Of a stretch of 64,000 bases of DNA, positions 36,779 to 47,027 are shown piece after piece. The position numbers and the translations under genes were made by a program. The notes under the pieces were generated by a model. That model saw nothing but the letters and a program-made list of their open reading frames with translations. It was not told the DNA's origin and made no database searches. Location: assembly GCF_000622225.1 (NCBI RefSeq), contig NZ_JHWD01000018.1, positions 33,138 through 97,137 of the forward strand, written 5' to 3'. Origin of the DNA: Roseomonas mucosa ATCC BAA-692 (GTDB lineage: Bacteria; Pseudomonadota; Alphaproteobacteria; Acetobacterales; Acetobacteraceae). How positions within the stretch are numbered: the first letter of the stretch is position 1; each line of letters begins with the position of its first letter.

Positions 36779-37189
36779 TCAGGCCGCTACGTGACGCAGG
36801 CGGGGATCGGCCACCATCGGCTCGTTGGCCGGGTTGGCGGTGCCGGCTTCGCCGCGCGTCGCCTCGCCCATGATGGTGGACATCTCGCGCAGCAGCGACG
36901 TGCCTTTGGGTGTGCGCTGGACCAGCACGCTGCGGCGATCCTGCGGATCGGTCTTGCGGCGGGTCAGGTCGAGTTCGCCCAGACGGTCCAGCGCGCGGGT
37001 GATCGCCGGCTTGGACACGTTCAGCGTGGCGGCGAGACCGCGCACGGTATGCGGGCCGTCGGAGAGATAGGTGGTCAGGAAGACGCCGAGTTGCCGGGCC
37101 GAAAGGTCGGGGCCATCACGACGAACCAGTGCGACCACGGTGTCGCGCAGGATCTCTACGAGCTCATCTCCGCTGATCTTCGATGACAT
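36779..37189 (-). CDS. MarR-family transcriptional regulator
   Basis: A 136-residue winged-helix protein. Helix-turn-helix residues HTVRGLAATLNVSKPAITRA (about 55-75) and the wing RRKTDPQDRRSVLVQRTPKG are typical. The ligand is unknown. The start ATG 37189 is the first sensible one; the frame runs upstream without a conserved sequence. It lies downstream of the aminopeptidase gene on the same strand (117-bp gap) and convergent to yejF. Confidence 0.87.
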   Translation of the reverse strand: MSSKISGDELVEILRDTVVALVRRDGPDLSARQLGVFLTTYLSDGPHTVRGLAATLNVSKPAITRALDRLGELDLTRRKTDPQDRRSVLVQRTPKGTSLLREMSTIMGEATRGEAGTANPANEPMVADPRLRHVAA

Positions 37190-37305
37190 CAGTTTTTTCC
37201 ATCCTTCTCTTCTTCTGGCAGCCCCGCACGGGTTCTGGACCCGCAACGGCCGGGACTGGTGATCGCGGCGCCGCAAGCGATGCCGCTTGTGGAACCGTCA
37301 TGCCC

Positions 37306-38739
37306 TCATGTCGTTTCGCTTCCGGCATTTTCCCGCTGGGAGAGCCAATCGGCGATTCCGGCATGCAAGGCGCGAAGCGCCTGCGCTTCGCCACCTTCCG
37401 GGCGCCCGGGACGGCTGACATCGTTCCAGGCATAGAGATCGACGTGCAGCCAGGGCGTTGCCGCCGGCACGAAGCGATTGAGAAACAACGCCGCGACCAC
37501 TGCACCGGCCATGGGCCGCGAGGCGACGTTGTTGAGATCCGCGATGGTACTGTCCAACCACGAATCGTAACCGCGCCGCAATGGGAGATGCCACACAGCA
37601 TCGTGATGCGCGTCGCCGGCCCGCTGCACGATGCGCGCCAGCGCGTCATCGTTGGAGAAGATCGCGGGCAGATCGGGGCCGAGAGCCACGCGCGCCGCGC
37701 CCGTCAGCGTTGCGCAATCCAGGATGATCGCGGGCGACTGCTCGGCGGCGAAGGCCAGCAGGTCGGCGAGGACGAGGCGGCCTTCGGCATCGGTGTTGCC
37801 GACCTCGACGGTGAGGCCCTTGCGCGTGCGCAGCACGTCCATCGGGCGGAAGGCTTCGCCGGAGATGCTGTTCTCCACGGCGCCGACAAGGACGAGGAGG
37901 CGCACCGGCAGGCGCGCGCGGATGATCTGCGCGGCGAGGCCGAGCACCACCGCGGCGCCGCCCATGTCCTTCTTCATCCGCAGCATGCCGGCGGAAGGCT
38001 TGAGGTCGAGGCCGCCGGTGTCGAAGCAGACGCCCTTGCCGCAGAGCGCGACGAGCGGGCCGTCCGCGGCACCCTCCCAGCGCAGGATGCCGACGGCGGG
38101 CGCGCGCGGGCTGCCGCCGCCAACGGCGGCCAGGGCGGGGAAGCCCTGCCGCAGCGCGTCGCCTTCCACCGTCTCGAAGGCCGCGCCCTCGGCCTCTGCC
38201 ATGGCGCGGGCGGCGGCGAGGAGTTCGGCCGGGCCGAGATCGGCGGCGGGGGTGTTGATCAGGTCGCGCACCCAGTGGATCAGCGCGGCGGTGCTGGCGG
38301 CCTCCCCTGCCCCGGGCGGGGTGACGAGGCGGGCGGGCTCGCGCTTCGCCGGCTTGAAGGCGGTGTAGGCATAGGCGCCCAGGCCCCAGCCCAGCGTGGC
38401 GGCGGCGGGGTCGGGACCCTCGCCTTCCAGGTGCCAGGCGGTGCCTTCGGGGAGGTTCCGGGGCAGGTCGCCATAGGTCCAGGGCTCGGCGCGGGCAGCG
38501 GCGGGTGCATCGCCGAGGCCGAGCACGGCGCCGGAAAGCCCCTCTGGCCCGGGCAGCAGGGCGATCTGCCCGGCTTTGGCCTTGAAGCCGGAGGCGCGGA
38601 GAAAGGCTGCGGCGGCGGGATCGAGCGTGGCGGCGAAAGCCTCCAGCCCTTCCTGCCCGGTGGCGTGCAGCGGCAGGCTGGCCTGGCTGTCGGTGGGCAG
38701 CAGGGCGGAAGGCCGGGAAAGAGGCGGTGGAATCATCAT
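37306..38739 (-). CDS. M17-family leucyl aminopeptidase
   Basis: A 477-residue cytoplasmic metallo-aminopeptidase. The catalytic domain includes GKGVCFDTGGLDLKPSAGM with metal ligands, the lysine/aspartate in RMKKDMGG and the signature NTDAEGRLVLADLL, which provides the Asp and Glu that bind the zinc pair. The N-terminal domain is shorter than in E. coli PepA, as in the PepB/LAP-like alphaproteobacterial type. It releases N-terminal amino acids from peptides, a sensible neighbour of the yejABEF peptide importer. Confidence 0.93.
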   Translation of the reverse strand: MMIPPPLSRPSALLPTDSQASLPLHATGQEGLEAFAATLDPAAAAFLRASGFKAKAGQIALLPGPEGLSGAVLGLGDAPAAARAEPWTYGDLPRNLPEGTAWHLEGEGPDPAAATLGWGLGAYAYTAFKPAKREPARLVTPPGAGEAASTAALIHWVRDLINTPAADLGPAELLAAARAMAEAEGAAFETVEGDALRQGFPALAAVGGGSPRAPAVGILRWEGAADGPLVALCGKGVCFDTGGLDLKPSAGMLRMKKDMGGAAVVLGLAAQIIRARLPVRLLVLVGAVENSISGEAFRPMDVLRTRKGLTVEVGNTDAEGRLVLADLLAFAAEQSPAIILDCATLTGAARVALGPDLPAIFSNDDALARIVQRAGDAHHDAVWHLPLRRGYDSWLDSTIADLNNVASRPMAGAVVAALFLNRFVPAATPWLHVDLYAWNDVSRPGRPEGGEAQALRALHAGIADWLSQRENAGSETT

Positions 38740-39085
38740 GCCACGAAACCGGACTGCTCCGCTCCTTGTTTGAGGTGCTATGTGAGAACGGTTGTATCCG
38801 TCTCACGAATGACCTTCGCTCGTGAAGGGCAAATCGTGCAATTTCCGGCCACCCGCCGGTTATTTCACTCTCGGAAACACTGCGATACTTTGTAACGCGT
38901 TTCCCGAGCGTCCGGCGTGCCGGGAAATGGAATTCCGGCGTGGCCATGCTGGGCTACGGGATGGGATTCCAGGCATCGGGGAGCCGGGCGATTCGGATAA
39001 TGGGCCAGGGGCGCTTCCGAGCCCCCGGCGGCGCGGGGTCGCGAGCCGTCTTTGCAGCCCGGGCGCGGGATGATAGGCGCCGGGG
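38740..39085. other. Divergent intergenic region with near-palindrome
   Basis: This 346-bp gap lies between the aminopeptidase and the first glycosyltransferase. GTGAGA(a)CGG (38782-38791) and CCGTCTCAC (38798-38806) form a stem or operator with one bulged base and a 6-base centre, 43-67 bp upstream of the aminopeptidase start. The middle is less GC-rich than average, consistent with promoters. No gene is visible. Confidence 0.5.
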
Positions 39086-40225
39086 GTGATCCATCTCCTC
39101 CTCTGGTACTGGGGGCGGCGGGGCGGCGGGGCGCAGCACACGCTGAACCTGGCGCGGGCCCTGGCGCGGCGGCCCGATATCCGGCTCGGCCTGTCCCTGG
39201 CGGACCGGCTCGAGGCGCTGGACGCCTTCCGCACGCTGGATGCCGATCTGGAGGTGGTGCGGACCTTTCGTGGCGCACCGGGTGCCCTGGCCGGGCTGGC
39301 GCGGCTGCCTTCGATGCGCGGCGGGCTGGTGGCGCAGGCGCGGCGGATGCGGGCGGACCTTGTGCTGTCCGCCATGAACCATGTCTGGACGCCCTTCGTG
39401 GCCCCGGCCCTGCCCCGGGCGGGCATCGCCTATGTGCCCTCGGTGCACGATGCGCGGCCGCATCCGGGGGACCCTTCCCTGCTCTGGGACTGGCGGCTGC
39501 GGCAGGAGCTGGAGGCGGCGCGGGCGGCGGTGGTGTTCTCCGAGGCGGTGGAGCGGGAGGTGGCGGCGCTGCGGCCCGGCCTGCCGTTGCTGCGCCTGCC
39601 GCTCGGCGTGCCGGTGGAGGTGTCTCCGGGACCGGAGGCCCTGGCCGGGGGGGCCGTGCCGGGGCGGTTCCTCTTTTTCGGGCGGCTGCGGGCCTACAAG
39701 GGGCTGGACCTGTTGCGCGATGCCTTCCGCCTGCTGCGGGAGCGGCATCCGGAGGCGACGCTGCGCGTGGTGGGCGAGGGCGATGCGGAAGCCTGCGCGC
39801 CGGGGCTTGCCGCCCTGCCGGGCGTGGTGGTGGAGCCGCGCTGGGTGGCGGATGCGGAGATCCCGTCCCTGCTGCGGCAGGCCTGGGCGGTGGTGCTGCC
39901 CTATCGGGAGGCCAGCCAGTCCGGTGTGCTGTCGCAGGCCCTGGCGCTGGGCGTGCCGGTGGTGGCGACGCCGGTGGGCGGGCTGGCGGAACAGTTTGGC
40001 GCGGAGAGCGGGGTCGCGCCCCGGGCCGCCCCTGGCGTGGTGGCGGAGGCGGCGGAGGCCCCTGCCCTGGCGGCGGCCATGGCGCGGCTGCTGGAGCCGG
40101 GGGCGCGGGACGGGTTCTCGCGCGCCGCGCTGGCGGCGGGGGCGGAGCTGCGGGACTGGGACGGGCAGGCGGCGCTGCTGGTGGAGGGCCTGCGCCGGCT
40201 GGGCTTCGGACGGGACATGGCATGA
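39086..40225 (+). CDS. Family 4 glycosyltransferase
   Basis: A 379-residue GT-B fold enzyme. The N-terminal donor/acceptor lobe starts HLLLWYWGRRGGGAQHTLNL, and the C-terminal lobe has RFLFFGRLRAYKGLDLLRDA and EASQSGVLSQALALGVPVVA, the family's nucleotide-sugar-binding and E-x7-E region. It likely adds a hexose or deoxyhexose to a growing glycan at the cytoplasmic membrane face. Start is GTG 39086. Its stop overlaps the next glycosyltransferase gene (ATGA), so they are coupled. Confidence 0.88.
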   Translation: MIHLLLWYWGRRGGGAQHTLNLARALARRPDIRLGLSLADRLEALDAFRTLDADLEVVRTFRGAPGALAGLARLPSMRGGLVAQARRMRADLVLSAMNHVWTPFVAPALPRAGIAYVPSVHDARPHPGDPSLLWDWRLRQELEAARAAVVFSEAVEREVAALRPGLPLLRLPLGVPVEVSPGPEALAGGAVPGRFLFFGRLRAYKGLDLLRDAFRLLRERHPEATLRVVGEGDAEACAPGLAALPGVVVEPRWVADAEIPSLLRQAWAVVLPYREASQSGVLSQALALGVPVVATPVGGLAEQFGAESGVAPRAAPGVVAEAAEAPALAAAMARLLEPGARDGFSRAALAAGAELRDWDGQAALLVEGLRRLGFGRDMA

Positions 40226-41424
40226 GCCCGCTGCACCGGCTGTGGCAGGCGCTGCCGCGCGGGCTGCGGCGGGAGGCGCTGTTCGGCGGGGCCGCGCTGT
40301 TGGCGCCGCGCCCGGCGCGGCCGGAGCCGCAGGGCGCGGGGCCGCTCCATGTCGCGGGCTATCTGGGCGCCGCCACGGGGCTGGGCGAGGGCGCTCGGAT
40401 GATGCTGCGGGCGATGCGGGAGGCTGGGCTGCCGGCGGCGGGGATCGACCTGACCGCGGCGCAGCGGCAGGGGCCGCCCTTGCCGGAGCGGGAGATCGAT
40501 GGGGGAAGCCTGTTGCCGGGCGCGGTGCCGGAGGGGCCGGGGACCATCGTGCTGCATGTGAACGGGCCGATGCTGCCCTGGGCGCTGCTGGCGCTGGGGC
40601 GGCGGGCGGTGGCGGGCAAGCGGCTGATCGCCTACTGGGCCTGGGAGCTGTCTGCCCTGCCGGCGGACTGGCGGCGGGGCTATGGCGCCTGCCACCGGAT
40701 CTGGGCGCCGAGCCGGTTCTGCGCCGAGGTCTTCGCCCGGCCCATGGCGGGGCGGCCGGGCTTTCCGGCGCCGCTGGTGGTGCCGCACCCGCCGCCGCGG
40801 CCCGATCCCTCGGCGCTGGGGCGGGCGGATTTCGGGCTGCCGGACGGGGCCTTCGTCGGGCTGAGCATCTTCGACGCGACGTCCTCCCTGTGGCGCAAGA
40901 ACCCGATGGCGGCGATCGAGGCGCACCGCCTGGCCTTTGGGGATTCGCCGGAGCATGTGCTGGTGCTGAAGACCCATGGCACGGCGCGGGCGGGCGAGGC
41001 CTGGGCGGAGGTGGCGCGGGCGGCGGCGGCGCGGCCGAACGTGCGGGTGCTGGATGCCGCCCTGCCCCGGCGCGATCTCTGGGCGCTGACCGCCTGCTGC
41101 GACGTGCTGGTCTCGCTGCACCGGGCCGAGGGCTATGGGCTGACCATCGCCGAGGCCATGGCGCTGGGGCGGCCGGTGGTGGCCACGGGCTGGTCGGGCA
41201 ACGTGGATTTCATGGCCGGGCCGGGGTGCTTCGCCGTGCCCTGGCGGCTGGTGCCGGCGCGGGACCCGCAGGCGACCTATGACCTGCCCGACGCGGTCTG
41301 GGCCGAGGCCGACGTGGCGGCGGCGGCGGTGGCGCTGCGGCAGGTGGCGGGGGATACGGCGCTGCGGCACCTGCCCCCGGCACGGCTGCCGGTGCCGGAT
41401 TACCGGGCCGCGCTGGCGGGGTGA
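40222..41424 (+). CDS. Glycosyltransferase (GT-B, family 4-like)
   Basis: A 400-residue glycosyltransferase. The N-terminal part (VAGYLGAATGLGEGARMMLR) matches family-4 enzymes that often act on exopolysaccharide or capsule. The C-terminal catalytic lobe has VLVSLHRAEGYGLTIAEAMA and RPVVATGWSGNVDFM with the two glutamates of the E-x7-E motif. The start overlaps the previous gene by four bases. Together with gmd and the reductase it forms a polysaccharide locus; donor sugar not determinable. Confidence 0.87.
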   Translation: MSPLHRLWQALPRGLRREALFGGAALLAPRPARPEPQGAGPLHVAGYLGAATGLGEGARMMLRAMREAGLPAAGIDLTAAQRQGPPLPEREIDGGSLLPGAVPEGPGTIVLHVNGPMLPWALLALGRRAVAGKRLIAYWAWELSALPADWRRGYGACHRIWAPSRFCAEVFARPMAGRPGFPAPLVVPHPPPRPDPSALGRADFGLPDGAFVGLSIFDATSSLWRKNPMAAIEAHRLAFGDSPEHVLVLKTHGTARAGEAWAEVARAAAARPNVRVLDAALPRRDLWALTACCDVLVSLHRAEGYGLTIAEAMALGRPVVATGWSGNVDFMAGPGCFAVPWRLVPARDPQATYDLPDAVWAEADVAAAAVALRQVAGDTALRHLPPARLPVPDYRAALAG

Positions 41425-41426
41425 TC

Positions 41427-41482
41427 CCGCAGGGTCCTGACGGACGGGGGTTGGGGAAGACGGAGCCTTGCCCCCGAGACAC
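41427..41482. repeat. Composite intergenic hairpin repeat, copy 5 (short remnant)
   Basis: The string cagggtcctgacggacgggg followed by ttggggaagacggagccttg and cccc corresponds to the outermost linker and hairpin of the family in reverse orientation. It sits after the second glycosyltransferase gene, ahead of gmd. Confidence 0.5.
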
Positions 41483-41587
41483 GATGGAACCCATGACGGG
41501 CGGCGAGCGGGAAAGCGCGGGGATTTGCGCCGTTGCCGGCACAACCGGACGGCGAACGATCTGGCCAAGCGGGACGGGCACCGCTAA

Positions 41588-42601
<1,014 letters not shown>

Positions 42602-42606
42602 GGCCG

Positions 42607-43602
42607 GTGTCCGGCGCGGTTCCGGAACCCGTCTCCCCGGGACGTATTCCGGGGCGCATCCTCGTCACCGGGGCGGGCGGCTTCGTCGGGGGGCACCTGC
42701 TGCCGGTGCTGCGGCGGCATTTCCCGGCGGCGCGGCTGATCGCCGCCAGCCGGGATGGCGGGAAGCACGTGCCCGGGGCGGACGAGACGCTGGAGATGGA
42801 CCTGCTCGGCGGGGACCTCGCCGGGCGGATGCGGGAGGCGGCGCCGGATGCGGTGCTGCATCTGGCGGCGCAGGCCTCGGTGCCGGTCTCCTTCCGCGAC
42901 CCGCGCCTGACCTGGCGGACCAACCTGGACGGAACGCTGGCGCTGGCCGAGGCGGTGCTGGAGGCGTCGCCGGCGGCGCGCTTCGTCCATGTCTCCTCGG
43001 CGGAGATCTACGGGCTGTCCTTCCAGGCGGGGGTGCCGCTGACGGAGGAGGCGCTGCCGCGCCCGGCCAATCCCTATGCGGCCTCGAAGGCGGCGGCGGA
43101 CATCGCCATCGGCGAGATGGCGCTGCGCGGGCTGAAGGCGGTGCGGATGCGGCCCTTCAACCAGACCGGGCCGGGGCAGTCGGACGGCTTCGTGGTCGGC
43201 GCCTTCGCGCACCAGGTGGCGCGGATCGCGGCCGGGAAGCAGGAGCCGGTGATCCGCACCGGGGCGCTGGACCGCTGGCGCGACTTCCTGGACGTGCGGG
43301 ATGTCTGCGAGGGCTATGCGCTGGCGCTGGCGGCGGAGTTGGCTCCGGGGACGGTGATCAACCTCGCCACCGGGGCGCCGCGCAAGGTGGGCGACATCCT
43401 GGAGGCGCTGCTCGCCCTGGCCGGGGTGGAGGCGCGGGTGGAGCAGGAGGCGTCGCGGCTGCGGCCGACCGATGTGGAGCGCACCGCGGGCGATATCGGC
43501 GCGGCGCGGCGGCTGCTGGGCTGGGCGCCGCGCATCCCGTGGGAGACCACGCTGGCCGACATGCTGGCGGACTGGCGGACACGGGTGGCGATGGAGGGCT
43601 GA
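42607..43602 (+). CDS. rmd: NAD-dependent epimerase/dehydratase, probable GDP-4-dehydro-6-deoxy-D-mannose reductase
   Basis: A 331-residue extended SDR with LVTGAGGFVGGHLLPVL (residues 19-35), VSSAEIYG and NPYAASKAAADI (Tyr-x3-Lys). Its position directly behind gmd and the NQTGPGQSDGFVV substrate motif of RMD-type enzymes indicate reduction of the Gmd product to GDP-D-rhamnose; fucose synthase (GMER) is less likely because the epimerase motifs differ. The start is GTG 42607. Forms a two-gene sugar-nucleotide unit with gmd. Confidence 0.82.
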   Translation: MSGAVPEPVSPGRIPGRILVTGAGGFVGGHLLPVLRRHFPAARLIAASRDGGKHVPGADETLEMDLLGGDLAGRMREAAPDAVLHLAAQASVPVSFRDPRLTWRTNLDGTLALAEAVLEASPAARFVHVSSAEIYGLSFQAGVPLTEEALPRPANPYAASKAAADIAIGEMALRGLKAVRMRPFNQTGPGQSDGFVVGAFAHQVARIAAGKQEPVIRTGALDRWRDFLDVRDVCEGYALALAAELAPGTVINLATGAPRKVGDILEALLALAGVEARVEQEASRLRPTDVERTAGDIGAARRLLGWAPRIPWETTLADMLADWRTRVAMEG

Positions 43603-43751
43603 GCGGCTTTCCGGGCCGCTCACAGGTAGGCGGGGCGGAAACGCGCCCTGCCCCCGGGAAGGTCACGCGAGGCTTGTACCGGGGCATGCGGTGGCCGGGA
43701 TGCCGGGCGTCCGAAGCGGTGTTTCCAGGGGATCGGCAAGTGATCTAAGCA

Positions 43752-43774
43752 GGCAACCTCGCACCGAGGTTGCC
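43752..43774 (+). promoter_or_regulatory. Perfect 10-bp stem at the GH28 start codon
   Basis: GGCAACCTCG-CAC-CGAGGTTGCC is a perfect dyad ending two bases before ATG 43777. The only ribosome-site candidate, GAGG, lies inside the right arm. It could hide the ribosome site in RNA or act as a DNA operator. Confidence 0.65.
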
Positions 43775-43776
43775 CG

Positions 43777-45210
43777 ATGCATCGTCTCGTCCCGTGCTTC
43801 CTGCCCCTTGCCCTCGCCCTGCTGGCCGGCACGGCGGGGGTGCGTGCCCAGGGGAGTGCCCCTGGTGGCGTTTCGGGGGAGGCCCGGGTGCCGGGCGTCC
43901 TGGCGAGCCATAGCTGCGACCCGCTGAAGCATGGCGCCCGGGGCGACGGGACCACCGACAACACCGCCGCGATCCAGGCGGCGATCGATGCCTGCTCGGC
44001 GCGCGGCGGCGGGCGGGTGAGCTTCGGGGACGGGGTGTTCCTGACCGGGCCCCTGGCGCTGAAGGACCATGTGACGCTGGAACTGGCGCGCGGCACGCGG
44101 CTGCGCGCCGTGGCGCAGGCGGACCGCTTCACCTGGGCCTTCATCGGACGCCCTTTCCGGCCGCACGAGGCGCTGATCTCCGGCGTGAATGTCAGCGATG
44201 TCGGCATCATCGGCGAGGGCACGATCGACGGCCAGGGCGCGGAGCTGTGGTGGCCGGCGGCGGTGGCGGCGCGGGAGGCGATGCGGGCTGGGGTGAAAAG
44301 CTGGGGGCCGGGGATGGAGAAGGTGCCGGCGGGCAACGGGCTGCCGCGCCCCTGGCTGATCGAGTTCTACAATGCCCGGCGGGTGCTGCTGCGCGGGGTC
44401 CACCTGACCAACGCGCCGATGTGGACGGTGGCGCTGCGCTATTCCGAGGATGTGGTGCTGCGCGATGTCCGCATCACCAACGCGCCGGATTCGCCGAACA
44501 CGGATGGCGTGGACATCGTGTCCTCGCGCAAGGTGTCGCTGTCGAACCTCGGCATCGACACGGGCGACGACGGCATCGCCATCAAGGCCGGCCTGCCAGG
44601 CCCCGACATGCCGAAGCGTGCGGCGCGCAACATCACCATCAGCAACGTGCGCTTCGGCCATGGGCACGGGCTGGCGATCGGCAGCGAGCTGGCGCATGGC
44701 GTGGAGCATGTGCGGATCAACGGCGCCCATTTCACCGGAACGCAGTACGGCATCCGCATCAAGGCCGGGCGGGACCGGGGCGGCGATGTCGGCGACGTGC
44801 TGGTGCGGCATGCGCGGATGACGGATGTGGCGGTGCCGCTGTCGATCGACTCCTCCTATCCGGGCGAGCCCCGGGACGCGGCCCAGGCGCCCGGCCCGGG
44901 GGCGGTGGCCGTGGCCACGCCGGCCGCCCGGGCGGAAGCGCCGGTGACGCCGCTGACGCCGCGCATCCATGACGTCACGATCCAGCACCTCTTCGCCAGC
45001 GGCGCACGGCGGGCGGGGCTGCTGGCCGGCCTTCCGGAAGCACCGCTGCGCGACATCCGGCTGCAGCATGTCAGCATTGCCTCGCGCGGCGAGGGGATGG
45101 TGCTGCGCCATGTCGAGGGCAGCTTCAGCGGCGTGAAGATCACCGCCGCCCGGGGGAAGCCGGTCGAGGAAGGGCCGAAGACCCAGGTGGCGGTGCTGGA
45201 GACGCCCTGA
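43777..45210 (+). CDS. Secreted glycoside hydrolase family 28 (polygalacturonase-like)
   Basis: A 477-residue exported right-handed beta-helix enzyme. After the signal peptide (FLPLALALLAGTAGVRAQ) come DPLKHGARGDGTTDNTAAIQ and all four GH28 signatures: SPNTDGVDI, DTGDDGIAIKAG with the catalytic Asp pair, GHGHGLAIGSE and YGIRIKAGRDRGG. It would cut galacturonan or a related acidic glycan outside the cytoplasm. Its place right after the glycan genes may mean that it trims the cell's own polysaccharide, or it may serve plant pectin use; this is open. Confidence 0.9.
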   Translation: MHRLVPCFLPLALALLAGTAGVRAQGSAPGGVSGEARVPGVLASHSCDPLKHGARGDGTTDNTAAIQAAIDACSARGGGRVSFGDGVFLTGPLALKDHVTLELARGTRLRAVAQADRFTWAFIGRPFRPHEALISGVNVSDVGIIGEGTIDGQGAELWWPAAVAAREAMRAGVKSWGPGMEKVPAGNGLPRPWLIEFYNARRVLLRGVHLTNAPMWTVALRYSEDVVLRDVRITNAPDSPNTDGVDIVSSRKVSLSNLGIDTGDDGIAIKAGLPGPDMPKRAARNITISNVRFGHGHGLAIGSELAHGVEHVRINGAHFTGTQYGIRIKAGRDRGGDVGDVLVRHARMTDVAVPLSIDSSYPGEPRDAAQAPGPGAVAVATPAARAEAPVTPLTPRIHDVTIQHLFASGARRAGLLAGLPEAPLRDIRLQHVSIASRGEGMVLRHVEGSFSGVKITAARGKPVEEGPKTQVAVLETP

Positions 45211-45229
45211 GGCCCGGTTTCCAGGCGTC

Positions 45230-45545
45230 GCGCCCGTGTCCGGCCCCGGGGGAGGCGCCGCCTCCCCCAGTCCCCCTCCGCTGGGGGAATAGTATTCCCC
45301 CAGACCCCGCCTTGAGTGGGCACCAGGTGGCAAGGTCGGTCCGTTCTCCGGTCCCGGAGAGCAGGTGGATCGGCGGGGCTCCCGAAAGAAAGACTACCAT
45401 GTCTGTGCATGTGGCGCACGCAGTCGCCGGAGAGCCTGGCTCTCCGGCGCGATCCGGCGTCAGCGGGGGCCAGCGAACCGGGTCCAGGGCACGCAGTGTC
45501 CTGGCGAAGTGGGGGTTTGGGGGCGAGGCAGCGCCTTGCCCCCAA
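45230..45545. repeat. Composite intergenic hairpin repeat, copy 6 (full length, reverse)
   Basis: Mirror image of the copy at 20205-20510. It has GGGGGAGGCGCCGCCTCCCCC, the palindrome CTGGGGGAATA-g-TATTCCCCCAG (45281-45303), a CGGTCCGTTCTCC block, GTGGATCGGCGGGG, then CGGAGAGCC-tgg-CTCTCCG with gcgatccggcgtcagc, the linker ccagggcacgcagtgtcctg (45484 on) and a closing GCAAGGCG-type hairpin. It occupies the convergent gap between the GH28 and M20 genes. Confidence 0.85.
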
Positions 45546-45562
45546 GGGACCGCGCCGTGCGG

Positions 45563-46987
45563 TCAGCCTTTGGCCATGTCCAGCGGCGGCGGGATCTCGG
45601 CGGGGATGGGGCTTTCGTAGCGTTGGCCTTCGAGGCGGCGGGCGAGGTCGGCCTTGGCGCGGGCGATGAGATCCGGGTTTTCCAGGGCAGCCGTGGCGGT
45701 GGCGGCCATCACCTTGGCGGCGTGGATCATGCCCTTGTGGGCGTGCGGGCTCTGGCCCTGGGCAGTGAGCTGCCAGGAATGGAAGGGCGTGCCGGTGGCG
45801 CAGGTGGCGCCGTGGGCCTGCACCGTGGGAACGACCCAGGAGACGTCGCCGACATCGGTGGAGCCGACGGCGGGCTTCCGGGGCGCGTCGAGCGGCACGA
45901 TGGTGTCGCAGAGGTCCATCGACGGGTCGAAGGGCAGGCCGGCGCTGCGGAAGGCGGCGCGGATGTCGCCCTGGTCCAGCGTGGCACGGATGGCGGCGGC
46001 GTAGGCACGGTCGGCCTCGTCGAATTCCGGCGGGCCGAGGCGGTCGAACTCGGCCTGCATGGCCTCTTCCAGCGGGCGGTTGCCGACGAGGTTGGAGAAG
46101 GCGCTGACGACCTTCACCGCCAGCGTGGTTTCCGTCATCAGCGCGGCGCCCTGGGCGATCTTCCTCACCCGCTCGAACAGCGCGCGCATGCCGGCGACAT
46201 CGGTGTTGCGGATGGCGTAGCGGACCTTGGCGCGCGGCTGCACGACATTGGGGGCGATGCCGCCGGCGTCGAGGATGGCGTAGTGGACGCGGGCCTCGCT
46301 GTTCATGTGCTCGCGCATGTAGTTGACGCCGACATTCATCAGCTCGACGGCATCGAGGGCGGAGCGGCCCAGTTCCGGCGCGGCGGCGGCGTGCGAGGCG
46401 CGGCCGGTGAAGGTGAAGTCCACGCGGGTGTTGGCGAGCGCGATGGCGGGGGCGACGCCGGCAAAGGAATCCGGGTGCCAGGTGATGGCGATGTCGGCGT
46501 CGTCGAAGAGTCCGGCGCGGACCATGAAGGTCTTTCCGGCGCCGCCTTCCTCGGCGGGGCAGCCGTAGTAGCGGACGCGGCCCTGGATGCCGCGCTCGGC
46601 CAGCCAGTCCTTGACCGCCGTGGCGGCGAAGAGCGCGCCGGCGCCGAGGAGGTTGTGGCCGCAGCCATGGCCGGCGCCGTTCTGGCCCTCGACGGGCTTC
46701 GGCTCGGCGATTCCGGCCTGCTGCGAGAGGCCCGGCAGGGCGTCGTATTCGCCCAGGATGGCGATGACGGGGCCGCCCTCCCCGGCCTCCGCCATGATGG
46801 CGGTGGGAATGCCGGCGACGCCGGCCTCGACGCGGAAGCCCTGCTGCTCCAGCGCCTCGACATGCGCTGCGGCGGACCTGCGTTCGGTGTAGAGGGGCTC
46901 GGGCGTTTCCCAGACGCGGTCGGCAAGGGCGATCATCTCGTCCCGCTTCGCGTCCACGAGTTGCCAGATGCGCGGCGTGTTGCGCAT
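45563..46987 (-). CDS. M20-family amidohydrolase / peptidase
   Basis: A 474-residue di-zinc hydrolase of the amidohydrolase-like M20 group (AbgB/HipO type). Metal-site motifs are GAGHGCGHNLLG and CPAEEGGAGK; the lid domain contains FTFTGRASHAAAAPELGRSA. Such enzymes split N-acyl amino acids, carbamoyl amino acids or aminobenzoyl-glutamate. ATG 46987 gives the standard N-terminus RNTPRIWQLVDAKR. As last gene of the iclR-hyuAB-dpp cluster it probably completes breakdown of the imported amide compounds. Confidence 0.9.
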   Translation of the reverse strand: MRNTPRIWQLVDAKRDEMIALADRVWETPEPLYTERRSAAAHVEALEQQGFRVEAGVAGIPTAIMAEAGEGGPVIAILGEYDALPGLSQQAGIAEPKPVEGQNGAGHGCGHNLLGAGALFAATAVKDWLAERGIQGRVRYYGCPAEEGGAGKTFMVRAGLFDDADIAITWHPDSFAGVAPAIALANTRVDFTFTGRASHAAAAPELGRSALDAVELMNVGVNYMREHMNSEARVHYAILDAGGIAPNVVQPRAKVRYAIRNTDVAGMRALFERVRKIAQGAALMTETTLAVKVVSAFSNLVGNRPLEEAMQAEFDRLGPPEFDEADRAYAAAIRATLDQGDIRAAFRSAGLPFDPSMDLCDTIVPLDAPRKPAVGSTDVGDVSWVVPTVQAHGATCATGTPFHSWQLTAQGQSPHAHKGMIHAAKVMAATATAALENPDLIARAKADLARRLEGQRYESPIPAEIPPPLDMAKG

Positions 46988-47027
46988 GTCGGGAGTCTCC
47001 TCGGTCAGGGGCGTCGGCGTGCCGTCG

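Noticed and set aside
45230..45545. Possible insertion sequence between the GH28 and M20 genes
   Set aside because: No transposase frame, no target-site duplication seen; the stretch is a copy of the hairpin repeat family instead.
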